NCBI GenBank assembly: GCA_964617375.1
Contig: CAZTXQ010000007.1
Coordinates: 10,949-74,948 of the forward strand
From: Firm-13 sp964617375
GTDB lineage: Bacteria > Bacillota > Clostridia > Saccharofermentanales > Saccharofermentanaceae
Direction: 5' to 3'
Length of the DNA stretch: 64,000 bases
In this document: positions 43,219 to 51,715 of the stretch, piece by piece
How positions within the stretch are numbered: position 1 is the stretch's first letter
Layout: the number at the start of each line of letters is the position of its first letter
The notes under the pieces: model-generated
Seen by the model: the letters and a program-made list of their open reading frames with translations, nothing else
The model's database searches: none
What the model was told of the DNA's origin: nothing
Program-made: the position numbers and the translations under genes

Positions 43219-43314
43219 ACACCCCCTCCGGCCGCTTCATTTGTAGTATATTGAATATATAGTGGATTTGTATCCCCGGTATGCACATGAAGACCGTTCC
43301 GGAGAGGTGTTCGA

Positions 43315-44415
43315 ATGACGATACGATATCCCGACTACAACAGCGGGCTTGTGAATCTGGCCTGTTCGATCCTTAAGTTCTACGGCGCCGATTACGGGCA
43401 TCCGACGCTTCCCGTCATGGACCGTCTGCTCGAAGAGAAGTACCGCAACGTCGTTGTCATGCTTTTCGACGGTCTCGGAAGTGCGACCCTCAAGTACCAT
43501 CTGCCGGAGGACTCCTTTCTTCGAAGGAATCACATGACCGATTTCTCCTCCGTGTTCCCGCCTACGACGACGGCTGCGATTACTTCACTCGAGAGCGGCT
43601 ATACGCCCCTCGAGCACGGATGGCTCGGATGGAGTCTCTATTTCTCGGAAGTGGATAAAATTATTAATGCCCTTCCCAATACCGATAAGGATTCCCGCCG
43701 CCCCGCCGCCGACTTTCATGTTGCACAAAGGTATATACCCTATCTGTCCATTTTCGAGAAGATTGCGGAGGCGGGAAAAGCGGCCGCATACAGCGTTTCG
43801 ATGTACGGCAGCAACCGGATCCGCAGGCATGACGAACTGTACGAGGAAATCGAAAGACTTTGCTCGACATCTGAGACAAAATACATTTACTCCTACTGGG
43901 ATAATCCCGACACGACGATGCATCTCAAGGGGTGCCGAAGCGATGAGACTGCGGCCATGATCGCCGACATCGACCGGCGTGTCGCGGACCTGTGCGCCGG
44001 GCTTCATGACACGCTGGTCATAGTGACGGCCGATCACGGACACATCGATCTGTACTACAAGTTCCTGAGCGATTATCCCGAACTGGAAGAAATGCTGATA
44101 CGCCCGATATCCATTGAGAGCCGGGCCGCCGGCTTTCATGTGAAGCCTGAATACCGGGACGAATTCCCGGCGGCATTCAGGGCGGCACTCGGCGATGACT
44201 TTCTTCTCTTTTCGCGAGAAGAAGCCGTAGAGGCCGGACTCTTCGGGGACGGCGAGCCGCATCCGAAGTTCGACGAACTGGCGGGCGACTTCATCGCCGT
44301 TGCGACGGGCGGCTACGGACTTGTCCAGAACCGGCACTCCATGCAGTTCCTGTCCAATCACGCGGGACTCACGGACGACGAGATGACCATTCCATTTATT
44401 GTCGGCAAGAGCTGA
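43315..44415 (+). CDS. Alkaline-phosphatase-superfamily phosphodiesterase/pyrophosphatase
   Basis: 366 residues. VVVMLFDGLGSATLKYHL supplies the first metal ligand (Asp), FPPTTTAAITSLESG the Thr nucleophile of type I phosphodiesterase/nucleotide pyrophosphatases, and VTADHGHIDLY and SNHAGLTDDEM the second metal set. No signal peptide is seen, so it acts in the cytoplasm. The substrate (nucleotide sugar, nucleotide or phosphodiester) is open. GGAGAGG precedes the ATG. Confidence 0.85.
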   Translation: MTIRYPDYNSGLVNLACSILKFYGADYGHPTLPVMDRLLEEKYRNVVVMLFDGLGSATLKYHLPEDSFLRRNHMTDFSSVFPPTTTAAITSLESGYTPLEHGWLGWSLYFSEVDKIINALPNTDKDSRRPAADFHVAQRYIPYLSIFEKIAEAGKAAAYSVSMYGSNRIRRHDELYEEIERLCSTSETKYIYSYWDNPDTTMHLKGCRSDETAAMIADIDRRVADLCAGLHDTLVIVTADHGHIDLYYKFLSDYPELEEMLIRPISIESRAAGFHVKPEYRDEFPAAFRAALGDDFLLFSREEAVEAGLFGDGEPHPKFDELAGDFIAVATGGYGLVQNRHSMQFLSNHAGLTDDEMTIPFIVGKS

Positions 44416-44575
44416 GTGATATCATATCGCATACGCTTATATGGAGTTTTGAAAAAATTTATGCCCGAAGTTTGTAATTATTATAAAATTGCTCTTGTTT
44501 TCACTCTGTAATCATGATAATATTTTTGGCAGGAAGAATGTCCGTCTATACAGACACCCGGCCATGTCTTCCGTG

Positions 44576-44590
44576 CTATAATTATTTTAT
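44576..44590 (+). promoter_or_regulatory. Candidate PerR box overlapping the rubrerythrin -10
   Basis: CTATAATTATTTTAT matches the PerR consensus TTATAATnATTATAA at 11 of 14 positions and contains a TATAAT box (44577-44582). It lies about 30 bases upstream of the rubrerythrin start. PerR control of reverse rubrerythrins is known in Clostridium. Confidence 0.5.
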
Positions 44591-44616
44591 CTAATTATCA
44601 TATTGGAGGTACGAAT

Positions 44617-45159
44617 ATGAAATACAGATGTCCTGTTTGCGGTTATATCCACGAAGGTTCCACGCCCCCCGAAAAGTGTCCTCAGTGCGGCGCTCCGGGC
44701 GAGAAGTTTATCAAGGTTGAGGACGAATCTATGGTATGGGCAGCCGAGCATATCATCGGTATTGCAAAAGACGTAGATCCCAGAATTATCGAAGGACTTC
44801 AGATGAATTTCGCAGGTGAATGTACCGAGGTAGGAATGTATCTGGCCATGGCCCGCGCCGCGGACCGGCAGGGATTCCCGGAAGTTGCCGAAGCGTACAA
44901 GAAAATTGCATATGAAGAGGCGGATCACGCGGCCCGCTTCGCCGAAATGCTCGGAGAGGTCGTCTCCGCTGACACCAAGGCCAATCTTACCGTTCGTGTT
45001 CAGGCCGAATACGGCGCAACACAGGGCAAGACAGATATCGCAACCCTCGCCAAGCAGCTCGGATATGATGCCATTCACGATTCCGTACACGAGATGGCAC
45101 GCGACGAAGCCCGCCACGGCAAGGCTTTCAAGGGACTGCTGGATCGTTACTTCAAATAA
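44617..45159 (+). CDS. Reverse rubrerythrin (N-terminal rubredoxin domain)
   Basis: 180 residues. The rubredoxin-like centre is at the N-terminus (CPVCGYIHEG and CPQCGAPGEKF; four Cys), followed by a ferritin-like di-iron four-helix domain with FAGECTEVGMYLAMARAA, EEADHAARFAEM and ARDEARHGKAF carrying the Glu/His ligands. In ordinary rubrerythrins the order is reversed. It reduces hydrogen peroxide (and oxygen) to water with electrons from NADH-driven carriers. GGAGG precedes the ATG; a terminator follows. Confidence 0.96.
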   Translation: MKYRCPVCGYIHEGSTPPEKCPQCGAPGEKFIKVEDESMVWAAEHIIGIAKDVDPRIIEGLQMNFAGECTEVGMYLAMARAADRQGFPEVAEAYKKIAYEEADHAARFAEMLGEVVSADTKANLTVRVQAEYGATQGKTDIATLAKQLGYDAIHDSVHEMARDEARHGKAFKGLLDRYFK

Positions 45160-45197
45160 CTCAAACCATTGCCGATCTAAGTAAATCGGACTTTAAA

Positions 45198-45233
45198 GGA
45201 CACAGGGTTTCGGCTCTGTGTCTTTCTCGTTTT
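45198..45233 (+). terminator. Terminator of the rubrerythrin gene
   Basis: The stem GACACAG/CTGTGTC with a GGTTTCGGCT-type loop is followed by a T-rich tract. Confidence 0.8.
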
Positions 45234-45373
45234 AAAGCTTTTAGAAAAGCGGGATTTATAATAAACTTTATATAATTATTAATCTTCATAAATCTCGGAC
45301 GATGTGGCATAATATATTTACTGCATAAAAGTATGTACTAATCCTTGAGAACTCAATGATGAAGGGTGATAGC

Positions 45374-45676
45374 ATGAAGAAAGTAAAAATGACAGTACTT
45401 ATAGCTTCTGCCTTTGCAGTAACAATGAATCTTAATGGATGTGTATACGGTCCGCCTGTTGATTTAGGAACTACGGAATCAAAAGATGTAATTGAGACTT
45501 CTGTTGTCGATCATTCCTCTTCACGAGACGAAGAGTCACACGTATATGGACCTCCTTTAGATTCTGTAGAAGAGACTCATGCTGCGGCTACACAAAATAC
45601 TGCTTCTGAAAGTACAGCAACTTCAGATTCACAAACCGATACTTCAGGGTTTTCAGGTCTTATAACGATAGAATAG
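45374..45676 (+). CDS. Small lipoprotein with repeated VYGPP motif, partner of the radical SAM gene
   Basis: 100 residues. It begins MKKVKMTVLIASAFAVTMNL with the lipid Cys at about residue 23 (LNGC). The motif VYGPP occurs twice, once right after the anchor Cys (CVYGPPVDLG) and once mid-chain (HVYGPPLDSV). The rest is acidic and Ser/Thr-rich. Small YGPP lipoproteins next to a SPASM radical SAM enzyme fit the rSAM/lipoprotein systems I recall from TIGRFAMs, where the enzyme is thought to modify the lipoprotein. The start at 45374 follows AAGGGTG. Base composition is AT-rich against its neighbours. Confidence 0.75.
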   Translation: MKKVKMTVLIASAFAVTMNLNGCVYGPPVDLGTTESKDVIETSVVDHSSSRDEESHVYGPPLDSVEETHAAATQNTASESTATSDSQTDTSGFSGLITIE

Positions 45677-45739
45677 TAACGGGTCGTTTATAGTCTGTCG
45701 GCTCCTTTCGAAAACGAATTATAATGTAAGGACAGATTC

Positions 45740-46813
45740 ATGCTTGATATTAAAAATAAAATATCAAATCTTACAGAACTGAATTTTTATATTGAAGGAT
45801 TAAGGGAAACACCAAGGTTACGCTTCCTTTTTCTTGAACTGACAATGCGCTGCAATGAAAATTGCATTCATTGTGGAAGCAGATGCGGAGAGATAAAATC
45901 AGAGGAACTTTCTCTTGATACGTACAAAGCGTTCCTCGATAAAGTAAAGTTCGATTTTGGAACAAAAGACAAGATGCTTTGTATTACTGGTGGCGAACCG
46001 CTTCTTCGCAAGGATTTTTTCGAAATAATGAATTATGTGAACAGGCTGGGATTCTCATGGGGTATGACCAGCAATGGAACGCTCATTGACAAGATATGTG
46101 CCTGTAAGCTCAGGGAAACGGGTATGTGCACGGTTTCAATAAGTATTGATGGACTTCCTAAAACACACGATGAATTCAGAAGAAGTCCCGGTGGTTATGA
46201 ACGTGCAATGAGAGGTCTTAACTGCCTTATTGAAGAGGGTGGATTTAAGGCTATACAGGTCACCACTGTAATAACGCATAGGTCAATAAAGGAACTTGAT
46301 GCGTTATATGAGATATTTAATGAATTAGATATTGACTCATGGCGTGTTATCGGAATAGAACCAATTGGCAGGGCAAAGGATCACCCAGATCTTTTGCTCA
46401 CACCAGAAGATCAGAGATATCTGTTTGAATTTATTCGCAATAAAAGAATTTCCGGAGAGCCTGTAACATATGGTTGCAGTCATTATCTTGGTCTTGAGTA
46501 TGAGCGAGAGGTTCGTGACTGGTATTTTCACTGCATGGCCGGAACTTATACCGCAAGCATTTCTGCCTCAGGTGATATTATTGCGTGTCTTGATATAGAG
46601 AGACGCCCAGAATTTGTACAGGGCAATATCCTTAATGATGATTTCTATGATGTCTGGAGTAATAAGTTTACGTGTTTCAGAAAAAATCTGTGTGAAAGTA
46701 ATGAGAAGTGCAAAACATGCAATGAGAGAAAATTCTGCAGAGGAGGTTCATATCACAGTTGGAACTTTGCTGATAACAGGCAGGAAGTATGTTTTAAAAA
46801 CATTTTATTCTAA
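45740..46813 (+). CDS. Radical SAM/SPASM enzyme, probable maturase of the YGPP lipoprotein
   Basis: 357 residues. The radical SAM core has the [4Fe-4S]/SAM motif CNENCIHC (CxxxCxxC), LCITGGEPLLR and SISIDGLPKTHDEFR. The C-terminal SPASM region carries further Cys residues for auxiliary clusters (CMAGTYTASISASGDIIACL, CESNEKCKTCNERKFCRGG). Such enzymes cross-link or otherwise modify peptide side chains. It lies 63 bp after the small lipoprotein gene and shares its low GC content. No transporter or protease is nearby. The pairing with the lipoprotein is inference from context. Confidence 0.88.
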   Translation: MLDIKNKISNLTELNFYIEGLRETPRLRFLFLELTMRCNENCIHCGSRCGEIKSEELSLDTYKAFLDKVKFDFGTKDKMLCITGGEPLLRKDFFEIMNYVNRLGFSWGMTSNGTLIDKICACKLRETGMCTVSISIDGLPKTHDEFRRSPGGYERAMRGLNCLIEEGGFKAIQVTTVITHRSIKELDALYEIFNELDIDSWRVIGIEPIGRAKDHPDLLLTPEDQRYLFEFIRNKRISGEPVTYGCSHYLGLEYEREVRDWYFHCMAGTYTASISASGDIIACLDIERRPEFVQGNILNDDFYDVWSNKFTCFRKNLCESNEKCKTCNERKFCRGGSYHSWNFADNRQEVCFKNILF

Positions 46814-47026
46814 GTCAGCAAATTTTTTTCTGCTGCTAATTTAAAGATATACCAGTGTCTTTTCTGAAAGGCAGACCGTTAATAGCGCCAGAGCTGGCAC
46901 GCTCCGCACGACCTATTTCTTGATATCTACAAGTCACAATTGAGAATATAATAATAGTTGTAGTATGTGATTTTCGCTTGCGAACATAATGATCGTGTTT
47001 TACCTTACATCTCGCGGGGCCTTCTT

Positions 47027-47998
47027 ATGGACCAATCTGAGATAAACCGTTCGCCTCTCTTCCCTTACGGACGCGCCTCTCTCCGGGGACGAATTTTCCG
47101 CGAATGCATAGCTGCCGGTGTTAAGTTGACCGGCGGAGACATCATTGCGCTCGGCAAAAGATCTGAGAGCAAGCCCTTTCCCCAGTGGCACCCTCCCAAG
47201 CACTGGCAGTATGAGAAAGTCTCTCTTCCGGGCGGCGCCAAAGCTGAATTTCTGGTTCCGGAAGGATGTACGAACCCGAATATAGCGATCATGCAGATAC
47301 ACGGCGGAGGGTATACACTCGGCTATCTTCCTGTTTTTCAGTGGCGTGTCGACAAGTTGTCGCTGATCGGCGGTATGGTACCGGTTTTCTCGCTGGATTA
47401 CCGTACAGCACCGGAGCATCCTTTTCCCGCTGCTCTCGAAGATACTTTGCAGGCGGTGGAATGGCTCTCGCGCGTTAAAAAAATCCCTCCGGAATCCGTA
47501 ATCACGATCGGCGAATCAGCCGGTGCAGGACTGTCCCTCGCCGCCGCGCTATATATGCGAGACAAGGGAATCGGTACTTTTTGCGCCATGGTTCTGATGT
47601 CTCCGTGGGCTGACCTTACCTGCCGCGGCAACTCCTATGCCGATCGATACCACATGGATCCGATGTTCGGCCGGATCATGCCGCCTCCCGTCGATGAGAT
47701 GCGGACATCGATCAGCCGTGTATATGCGGTCGGTCACGATCTCAAAGATCCTTATCTGTCGCCTGTCTTCGGAGACATGACCGGACTTCCGCCGATGCTG
47801 ATACACGTAGGCGAATATGAGATGCTTTTCGATGACTCGGCAACGATTTACAAGAAAGCAATCGAAGCCGGAGTCGACGCCCGCATTAAGGTCTGGCCCG
47901 GAATGTTTCACGCTTTCCAAATCGCGGACCGGATCATTCCGGAAGCAAGAACTGCCTGGAAGGAAATCGGAGAATACATGAGAAGTCGTTTCGATTAG
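47027..47998 (+). CDS. Alpha/beta hydrolase of the hormone-sensitive-lipase family
   Basis: 323 residues. The oxyanion motif HGGGYTLGY, nucleophile GESAGAG, acid in IHVGEYEMLFDDS and His in WPGMFHAFQ are those of family IV esterases (HSL group). No signal peptide: a cytoplasmic carboxylesterase or deacetylase. The ATG at 47027 begins the family-like sequence; a GTG at 46967 would add 20 residues. The ribosome site is weak in both cases. Confidence 0.85.
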   Translation: MDQSEINRSPLFPYGRASLRGRIFRECIAAGVKLTGGDIIALGKRSESKPFPQWHPPKHWQYEKVSLPGGAKAEFLVPEGCTNPNIAIMQIHGGGYTLGYLPVFQWRVDKLSLIGGMVPVFSLDYRTAPEHPFPAALEDTLQAVEWLSRVKKIPPESVITIGESAGAGLSLAAALYMRDKGIGTFCAMVLMSPWADLTCRGNSYADRYHMDPMFGRIMPPPVDEMRTSISRVYAVGHDLKDPYLSPVFGDMTGLPPMLIHVGEYEMLFDDSATIYKKAIEAGVDARIKVWPGMFHAFQIADRIIPEARTAWKEIGEYMRSRFD

Positions 47999-48072
47999 AC
48001 AGGGCGTTTTTCCGGAGCGAAAGCAGCTTTCCATATCTACGCTCCAGATACTCTGCGTTTATATTTTTGTCA

Positions 48073-48102
48073 TTGACATATTCAATATTTGTAGCGTAAA
48101 AT
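48073..48102 (+). promoter_or_regulatory. Promoter of the leader ORF-MATE transcript
   Basis: TTGACA (48073-48078) and TAAAAT (48097-48102) are separated by 18 bp, with a predicted start near 48109 just ahead of the leader ORF's GGGAGG site. Confidence 0.65.
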
Positions 48103-48133
48103 AGGCTTACTTTTGAGAAAGGGAGGCACACGA

Positions 48134-48253
48134 ATGATACTGATCAATAAATTTATCTGTAATGCAGGCTCGTATGTTGCTGATACGAACGCAATTGTTT
48201 GCGGCTTTGATTTTTTTCGCTCCGATAATTACGCCTCCCGGCCTATTTCATAA
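48134..48253 (+). CDS. Candidate 39-aa leader peptide upstream of the MATE gene
   Basis: The ATG follows AAAGGGAGG by 8 bases, one of the best ribosome sites in the window. The product starts MILINKFICNAGSYVADTNA and ends SRPIS. It lies between a good promoter and a strong terminator that precedes the MATE gene, the arrangement of translation-controlled attenuators of drug exporters (as with B. subtilis bmrB-bmrCD). No membrane segment or family is seen. Confidence 0.5.
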   Translation: MILINKFICNAGSYVADTNAIVCGFDFFRSDNYASRPIS

Positions 48254-48288
48254 AGATGATAACCCACATCTGTTGTATGAATATAGTG

Positions 48289-48322
48289 TCCCTGGAGCGT
48301 TCGGCTTCCAGGGATTTTTTTT
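48289..48322 (+). terminator. Terminator/attenuator upstream of the MATE gene
   Basis: A perfect 8-bp stem, TCCCTGGA/TCCAGGGA, is followed by eight T. It lies 35 bases after the leader ORF and 130 before the MATE start, with no other promoter found between. Confidence 0.85.
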
Positions 48323-48453
48323 GGCCTCTGTGCTGAAACCGGATTTACCCTGCGCAGTTGACAGATGGAATGGTTTGTACCACAATAAGCAGAACGATTG
48401 TTCTTTTTTGTGGAGAGAAAGGGTTCCCCAATGAAGCGGGATCAGGTGTTTTA

Positions 48454-49830
48454 ATGCTCTCATCTTTTAAGAGTGTCCTCACAATGAAGCGGGACAATGA
48501 ATTCTTAAAGAAATTACTCAAGCTGACGATGCCCATGGCATTGCAGCAGCTTCTTATGTCGACGCTGTTCATTTTCGATACCATCTTTGTCGGCGGTTTG
48601 GGCGACGCATACCTTAGCGCCGTCGGGCAGGCCGGCAACATTACGATGCTGATGTGGTGCGGCTATTATGCCATATCAAGCGCCGGATCGATCTATGCGG
48701 CACAGTACTGGGGCAAGAATCAGGATATAACGGGTGTACGCAAGGCGTTTACCGCAAGTCTCGTCTTTGGAAGCTTCGTCGGCGTTGTATTCTTCGTGCT
48801 GGCATTTTTTCTGAATAAATACATCATGCTGATTCTTTCCCAGGATCAGCAGGTCAGAGATATTGCGTGTACGTACCTCACCATTGTCGCCTTCACGTAT
48901 CCGATCTGGGCTGTGTCGTCCATGTTTGCCGCGATTCTAAAATCAATCGGGATCACCAAGATTCCACTCTATGCTTCGATCATCGGATCCGGAGTCAACA
49001 TCGCTCTCGACAGTGTTCTCGTCAACGGCTATCTCGGCTTCCCGAAGTGGGGAGTGCGGGCTGCTGCGGGAACAACGATCCTCGGTGCAGCTATAGAGCT
49101 TATCCTTCTGATCCTTCTGACCCGTCGTGCGAAATGTTCCTTAACCATGCAGCGACGTGATTTCATCAAGCCGGAGAAGGTTCTGTTCAAACAGTTTTTA
49201 CGCGCCGCGCTTCCTCTTGCGGCGAAGGATCAGCTCTGGGCCGGAGGCGTCACTGTCTACAGCATCGCTTTCACGACCTTGGGTGTCGCGGCGTCGGCGG
49301 CTTTTAACATGTACAACACCTTGGGAGAATTCATGAACATCGCGTTCGTAGCCTTAGGCAGCGCGGGCGGCATCATGATCGGGCACCTGCTCGGCGCCGC
49401 CGAGATCGAGAAGGCCAAGAATTATGCCTGGCGGCTTCTTCGTCTGGTCGTGATTACCGGAATTGTTCTCTGTCCGGTATTTATCCTCTTAAGAGATGTC
49501 CTTCTGCTGCCGTTCCCGAATCTTTCGATCGAAGCGAAGACATACGCAAGAGAGGCTCTTCTTATCATGTCCTTCTTTATCTGGGCCAAGAGTATCAATT
49601 TCACGAATATGAACGGCATTCTTCGTTCCGGCGGCGATACGATGGGAGCGGCCGCTATTGATGTCGGTATGCTGTGGCTATTCGGTGTTCCGCTTGTACT
49701 TCTGGCAGCCCTTCTCTTTCATGCGCCGTTCTGGGTCGTCTTCTCGATGACCTGCGCAGAAGAGCTGGTTAAGACAGGCATCGGCATCGCTCGCGTCAGG
49801 CAATACAAGTGGGCCAAGACGCTCGTGTAA
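48454..49830 (+). CDS. MATE-family efflux transporter
   Basis: 458 residues with twelve membrane helices in two related halves (LPMALQQLLMS-type start: LKLTMPMALQQLLMSTLFIF; second half RAALPLAAKDQLWAGGVT). Typical MATE elements are DTIFVGGLGDAYLSAVGQA and NMYNTLGEFMNIAFVALGSAGGIMIGHLLGA. It exports drugs or metabolites in exchange for Na+ or H+. The start at 48454 has AGGTG six bases upstream; 48484 (MKRDNEFLKK) is an alternative with a weaker site. Expression probably depends on read-through of the upstream terminator. Confidence 0.93.
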   Translation: MLSSFKSVLTMKRDNEFLKKLLKLTMPMALQQLLMSTLFIFDTIFVGGLGDAYLSAVGQAGNITMLMWCGYYAISSAGSIYAAQYWGKNQDITGVRKAFTASLVFGSFVGVVFFVLAFFLNKYIMLILSQDQQVRDIACTYLTIVAFTYPIWAVSSMFAAILKSIGITKIPLYASIIGSGVNIALDSVLVNGYLGFPKWGVRAAAGTTILGAAIELILLILLTRRAKCSLTMQRRDFIKPEKVLFKQFLRAALPLAAKDQLWAGGVTVYSIAFTTLGVAASAAFNMYNTLGEFMNIAFVALGSAGGIMIGHLLGAAEIEKAKNYAWRLLRLVVITGIVLCPVFILLRDVLLLPFPNLSIEAKTYAREALLIMSFFIWAKSINFTNMNGILRSGGDTMGAAAIDVGMLWLFGVPLVLLAALLFHAPFWVVFSMTCAEELVKTGIGIARVRQYKWAKTLV

Positions 49831-49860
49831 TTTGCGGTCCATCTTCTGTTGAAGAAGAGA

Positions 49861-49905
49861 AAGCCTCCCGTGATTTTTCCTAAGAATCACAGGAGGCTTT
49901 TCTTT
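49861..49905 (+). terminator. Terminator of the MATE gene
   Basis: The stem AAGCCTCCCGTGATT against AATCACAGGAGGCTT is followed by TTTCTTT. Confidence 0.9.
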
Positions 49906-49963
49906 GCTTATATATGGCAAGGCTGTATAATCTTTCTATTACGTATCGAAGAAAGAATGAAGC

Positions 49964-51634
49964 ATGAGAAATATGAATAAAGTCCATCGCTTAGGAGCCG
50001 CCGTTCTGGCTTTGTCTCTGGCTGTCACCGTCTGTTCTTGCGGAAAAGTACCGGATCAGCCCGCGCTCACCGCAGCAAGAACCACATGCGCCTCAGCTCC
50101 GACGCCGGCACCGGATCCGCCGCAGTTACTCTCTGTTACAGCCATTGCCAATCCGTCCGTCAGCTCGTCTGATATGACGGACCCGTCCTCCGAAATCAAT
50201 CCGTGCCTGATCGATATCTATCACCCGGACTCCGAACAGTTATTGCTTTATAACGATGCTTTTCGGGCGGCCGAACAGCAGCTTCCCGACTTCGACATTT
50301 CCGGTTATGATATGCCTTATTCCGATAAGGTTAAGGCATGTGATCTTCTATACGGGGAAACGGAATACCATTTGCTGAATCTTAAGTACATACGTTATTC
50401 CGATGATGAGAAGCTCGTCAAATTCGTTTACTACACAGATGACGAAACAGAAGCGATTCTTCAACAGGAGACACTGAATTCCCGCCTAAGCCACCTTCTC
50501 TATAATGTCGCCCCGGAGAATGGCACCGAACTTCAGAAACTGCTCAGTGTCTACCAGTATCTCTGCGAGACCTCTGACTATTCCTCCGACACCACGGACG
50601 GCAGGAAGATCGGTGCCGGCAGCATTCTGGTCAATCATATGGGAATCTGTTCGGGATATGCGATGCTCGTCTCGTATGTGCTGCCGCGAATCGGAGTTCA
50701 AGCCGAATATATCGCCAACGAACCACATGCCTGGAATCTCGTAACGATCGGCGGGGTTGCATACCACATGGACGTCACTTTTGGCGCGGGGCTGACACCC
50801 GATTCCGCCAATACGCTCAGTACCGTACTGATGGATGACGATGAGCGGCTCGCAACCCTGGAAAACGCGGGCGTCGACCCCACGGGCATTATCATAGGGT
50901 TTCCCGGCGGTTCCGCCGTGACGCCGCCGGACTGCGCTGACACAAGTTATGAGACCTATAACCACATCTATGATAATTATGCCCTCGATATCGCTGGGAA
51001 CCGGATCTTTGTAAATGATTCGGGCGGAATCAAGTCCATGGATCTGGACTGCAGCCACCTGATAACTCTTACAAAGATGACAGCAATCAGGATCGCGTAT
51101 TTCGACGGCGCCGTATATTTTCTTTCGCTCGAAAACGGCCATCTCTACAAAATGATACCCGGTTCGAAGCCCGAGTTACTGGACGATTCGGGTAATTTCT
51201 CCTATCTGAAGCTGGACGAAACAAATTTAATCTATGGTGAAGATTATGAAGGCGCGGACGCAAAGTCCATCAACCTCGCCGTTCCTGATATGAGTGTTCT
51301 ATCGGCCTCCGGCATCCGCGAAATTCCTTTCGTCACGATGCCGCGCAGCACTTCGTTTTATTTTGAAGTTAAATTCTCAAAGCCGATGAACGCCGCTGCC
51401 GACTGGGCGAAACAAATCCTCGTTTGCGACGACACGGGAAGGCCCTTACTTGTCAGCTTGTCGTGGAACTCCGACAGAACGATCCTTACCGTACGGCCGT
51501 ACAACAGCGTGGATACATACTCATTTCTCACATTCTACGCGATTGCGGGTGCCATCGCGGAAGACGGTGGGATTCTTTCGGAAGCGTGTTCGATGCGTGT
51601 GGACATCTTGAGCAGCGTCGAGTCGGCCGGGTGA
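49964..51634 (+). CDS. Lipoprotein with transglutaminase-like domain and C-terminal Ig-like domain
   Basis: 556 residues. Signal and lipid Cys (LAVTVCSC) at about residue 20, a Pro/Thr-rich tether, and a transglutaminase/protease-like core (about 175-285) with Cys in NHMGICSGYAML, His in PHAWNLVTI and Asp in YHMDVTFG. A beta-propeller-like stretch (about 320-440; DUF5050-like) and a C-terminal SbsA-type Ig domain (FYFEVKFSKPMNAA) follow. It likely acts on the cell wall or on surface proteins as a peptidase or cross-linking enzyme. The ribosome site is weak. Confidence 0.85.
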   Translation: MRNMNKVHRLGAAVLALSLAVTVCSCGKVPDQPALTAARTTCASAPTPAPDPPQLLSVTAIANPSVSSSDMTDPSSEINPCLIDIYHPDSEQLLLYNDAFRAAEQQLPDFDISGYDMPYSDKVKACDLLYGETEYHLLNLKYIRYSDDEKLVKFVYYTDDETEAILQQETLNSRLSHLLYNVAPENGTELQKLLSVYQYLCETSDYSSDTTDGRKIGAGSILVNHMGICSGYAMLVSYVLPRIGVQAEYIANEPHAWNLVTIGGVAYHMDVTFGAGLTPDSANTLSTVLMDDDERLATLENAGVDPTGIIIGFPGGSAVTPPDCADTSYETYNHIYDNYALDIAGNRIFVNDSGGIKSMDLDCSHLITLTKMTAIRIAYFDGAVYFLSLENGHLYKMIPGSKPELLDDSGNFSYLKLDETNLIYGEDYEGADAKSINLAVPDMSVLSASGIREIPFVTMPRSTSFYFEVKFSKPMNAAADWAKQILVCDDTGRPLLVSLSWNSDRTILTVRPYNSVDTYSFLTFYAIAGAIAEDGGILSEACSMRVDILSSVESAG

Positions 51635-51715
51635 GAAGTTCTTTATCGAGAAATCGCTGCGAATCGATCCATCGTTCATTGTCTTTATCGAAAAATTACC
51701 TCAGACGTGCTGGCT

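Noticed and set aside
48109..48330. Guanidine (ykkC-type) riboswitch before the MATE gene
   Set aside because: None of the conserved ykkC elements I know were found; the leader ORF and terminator explain the region better.
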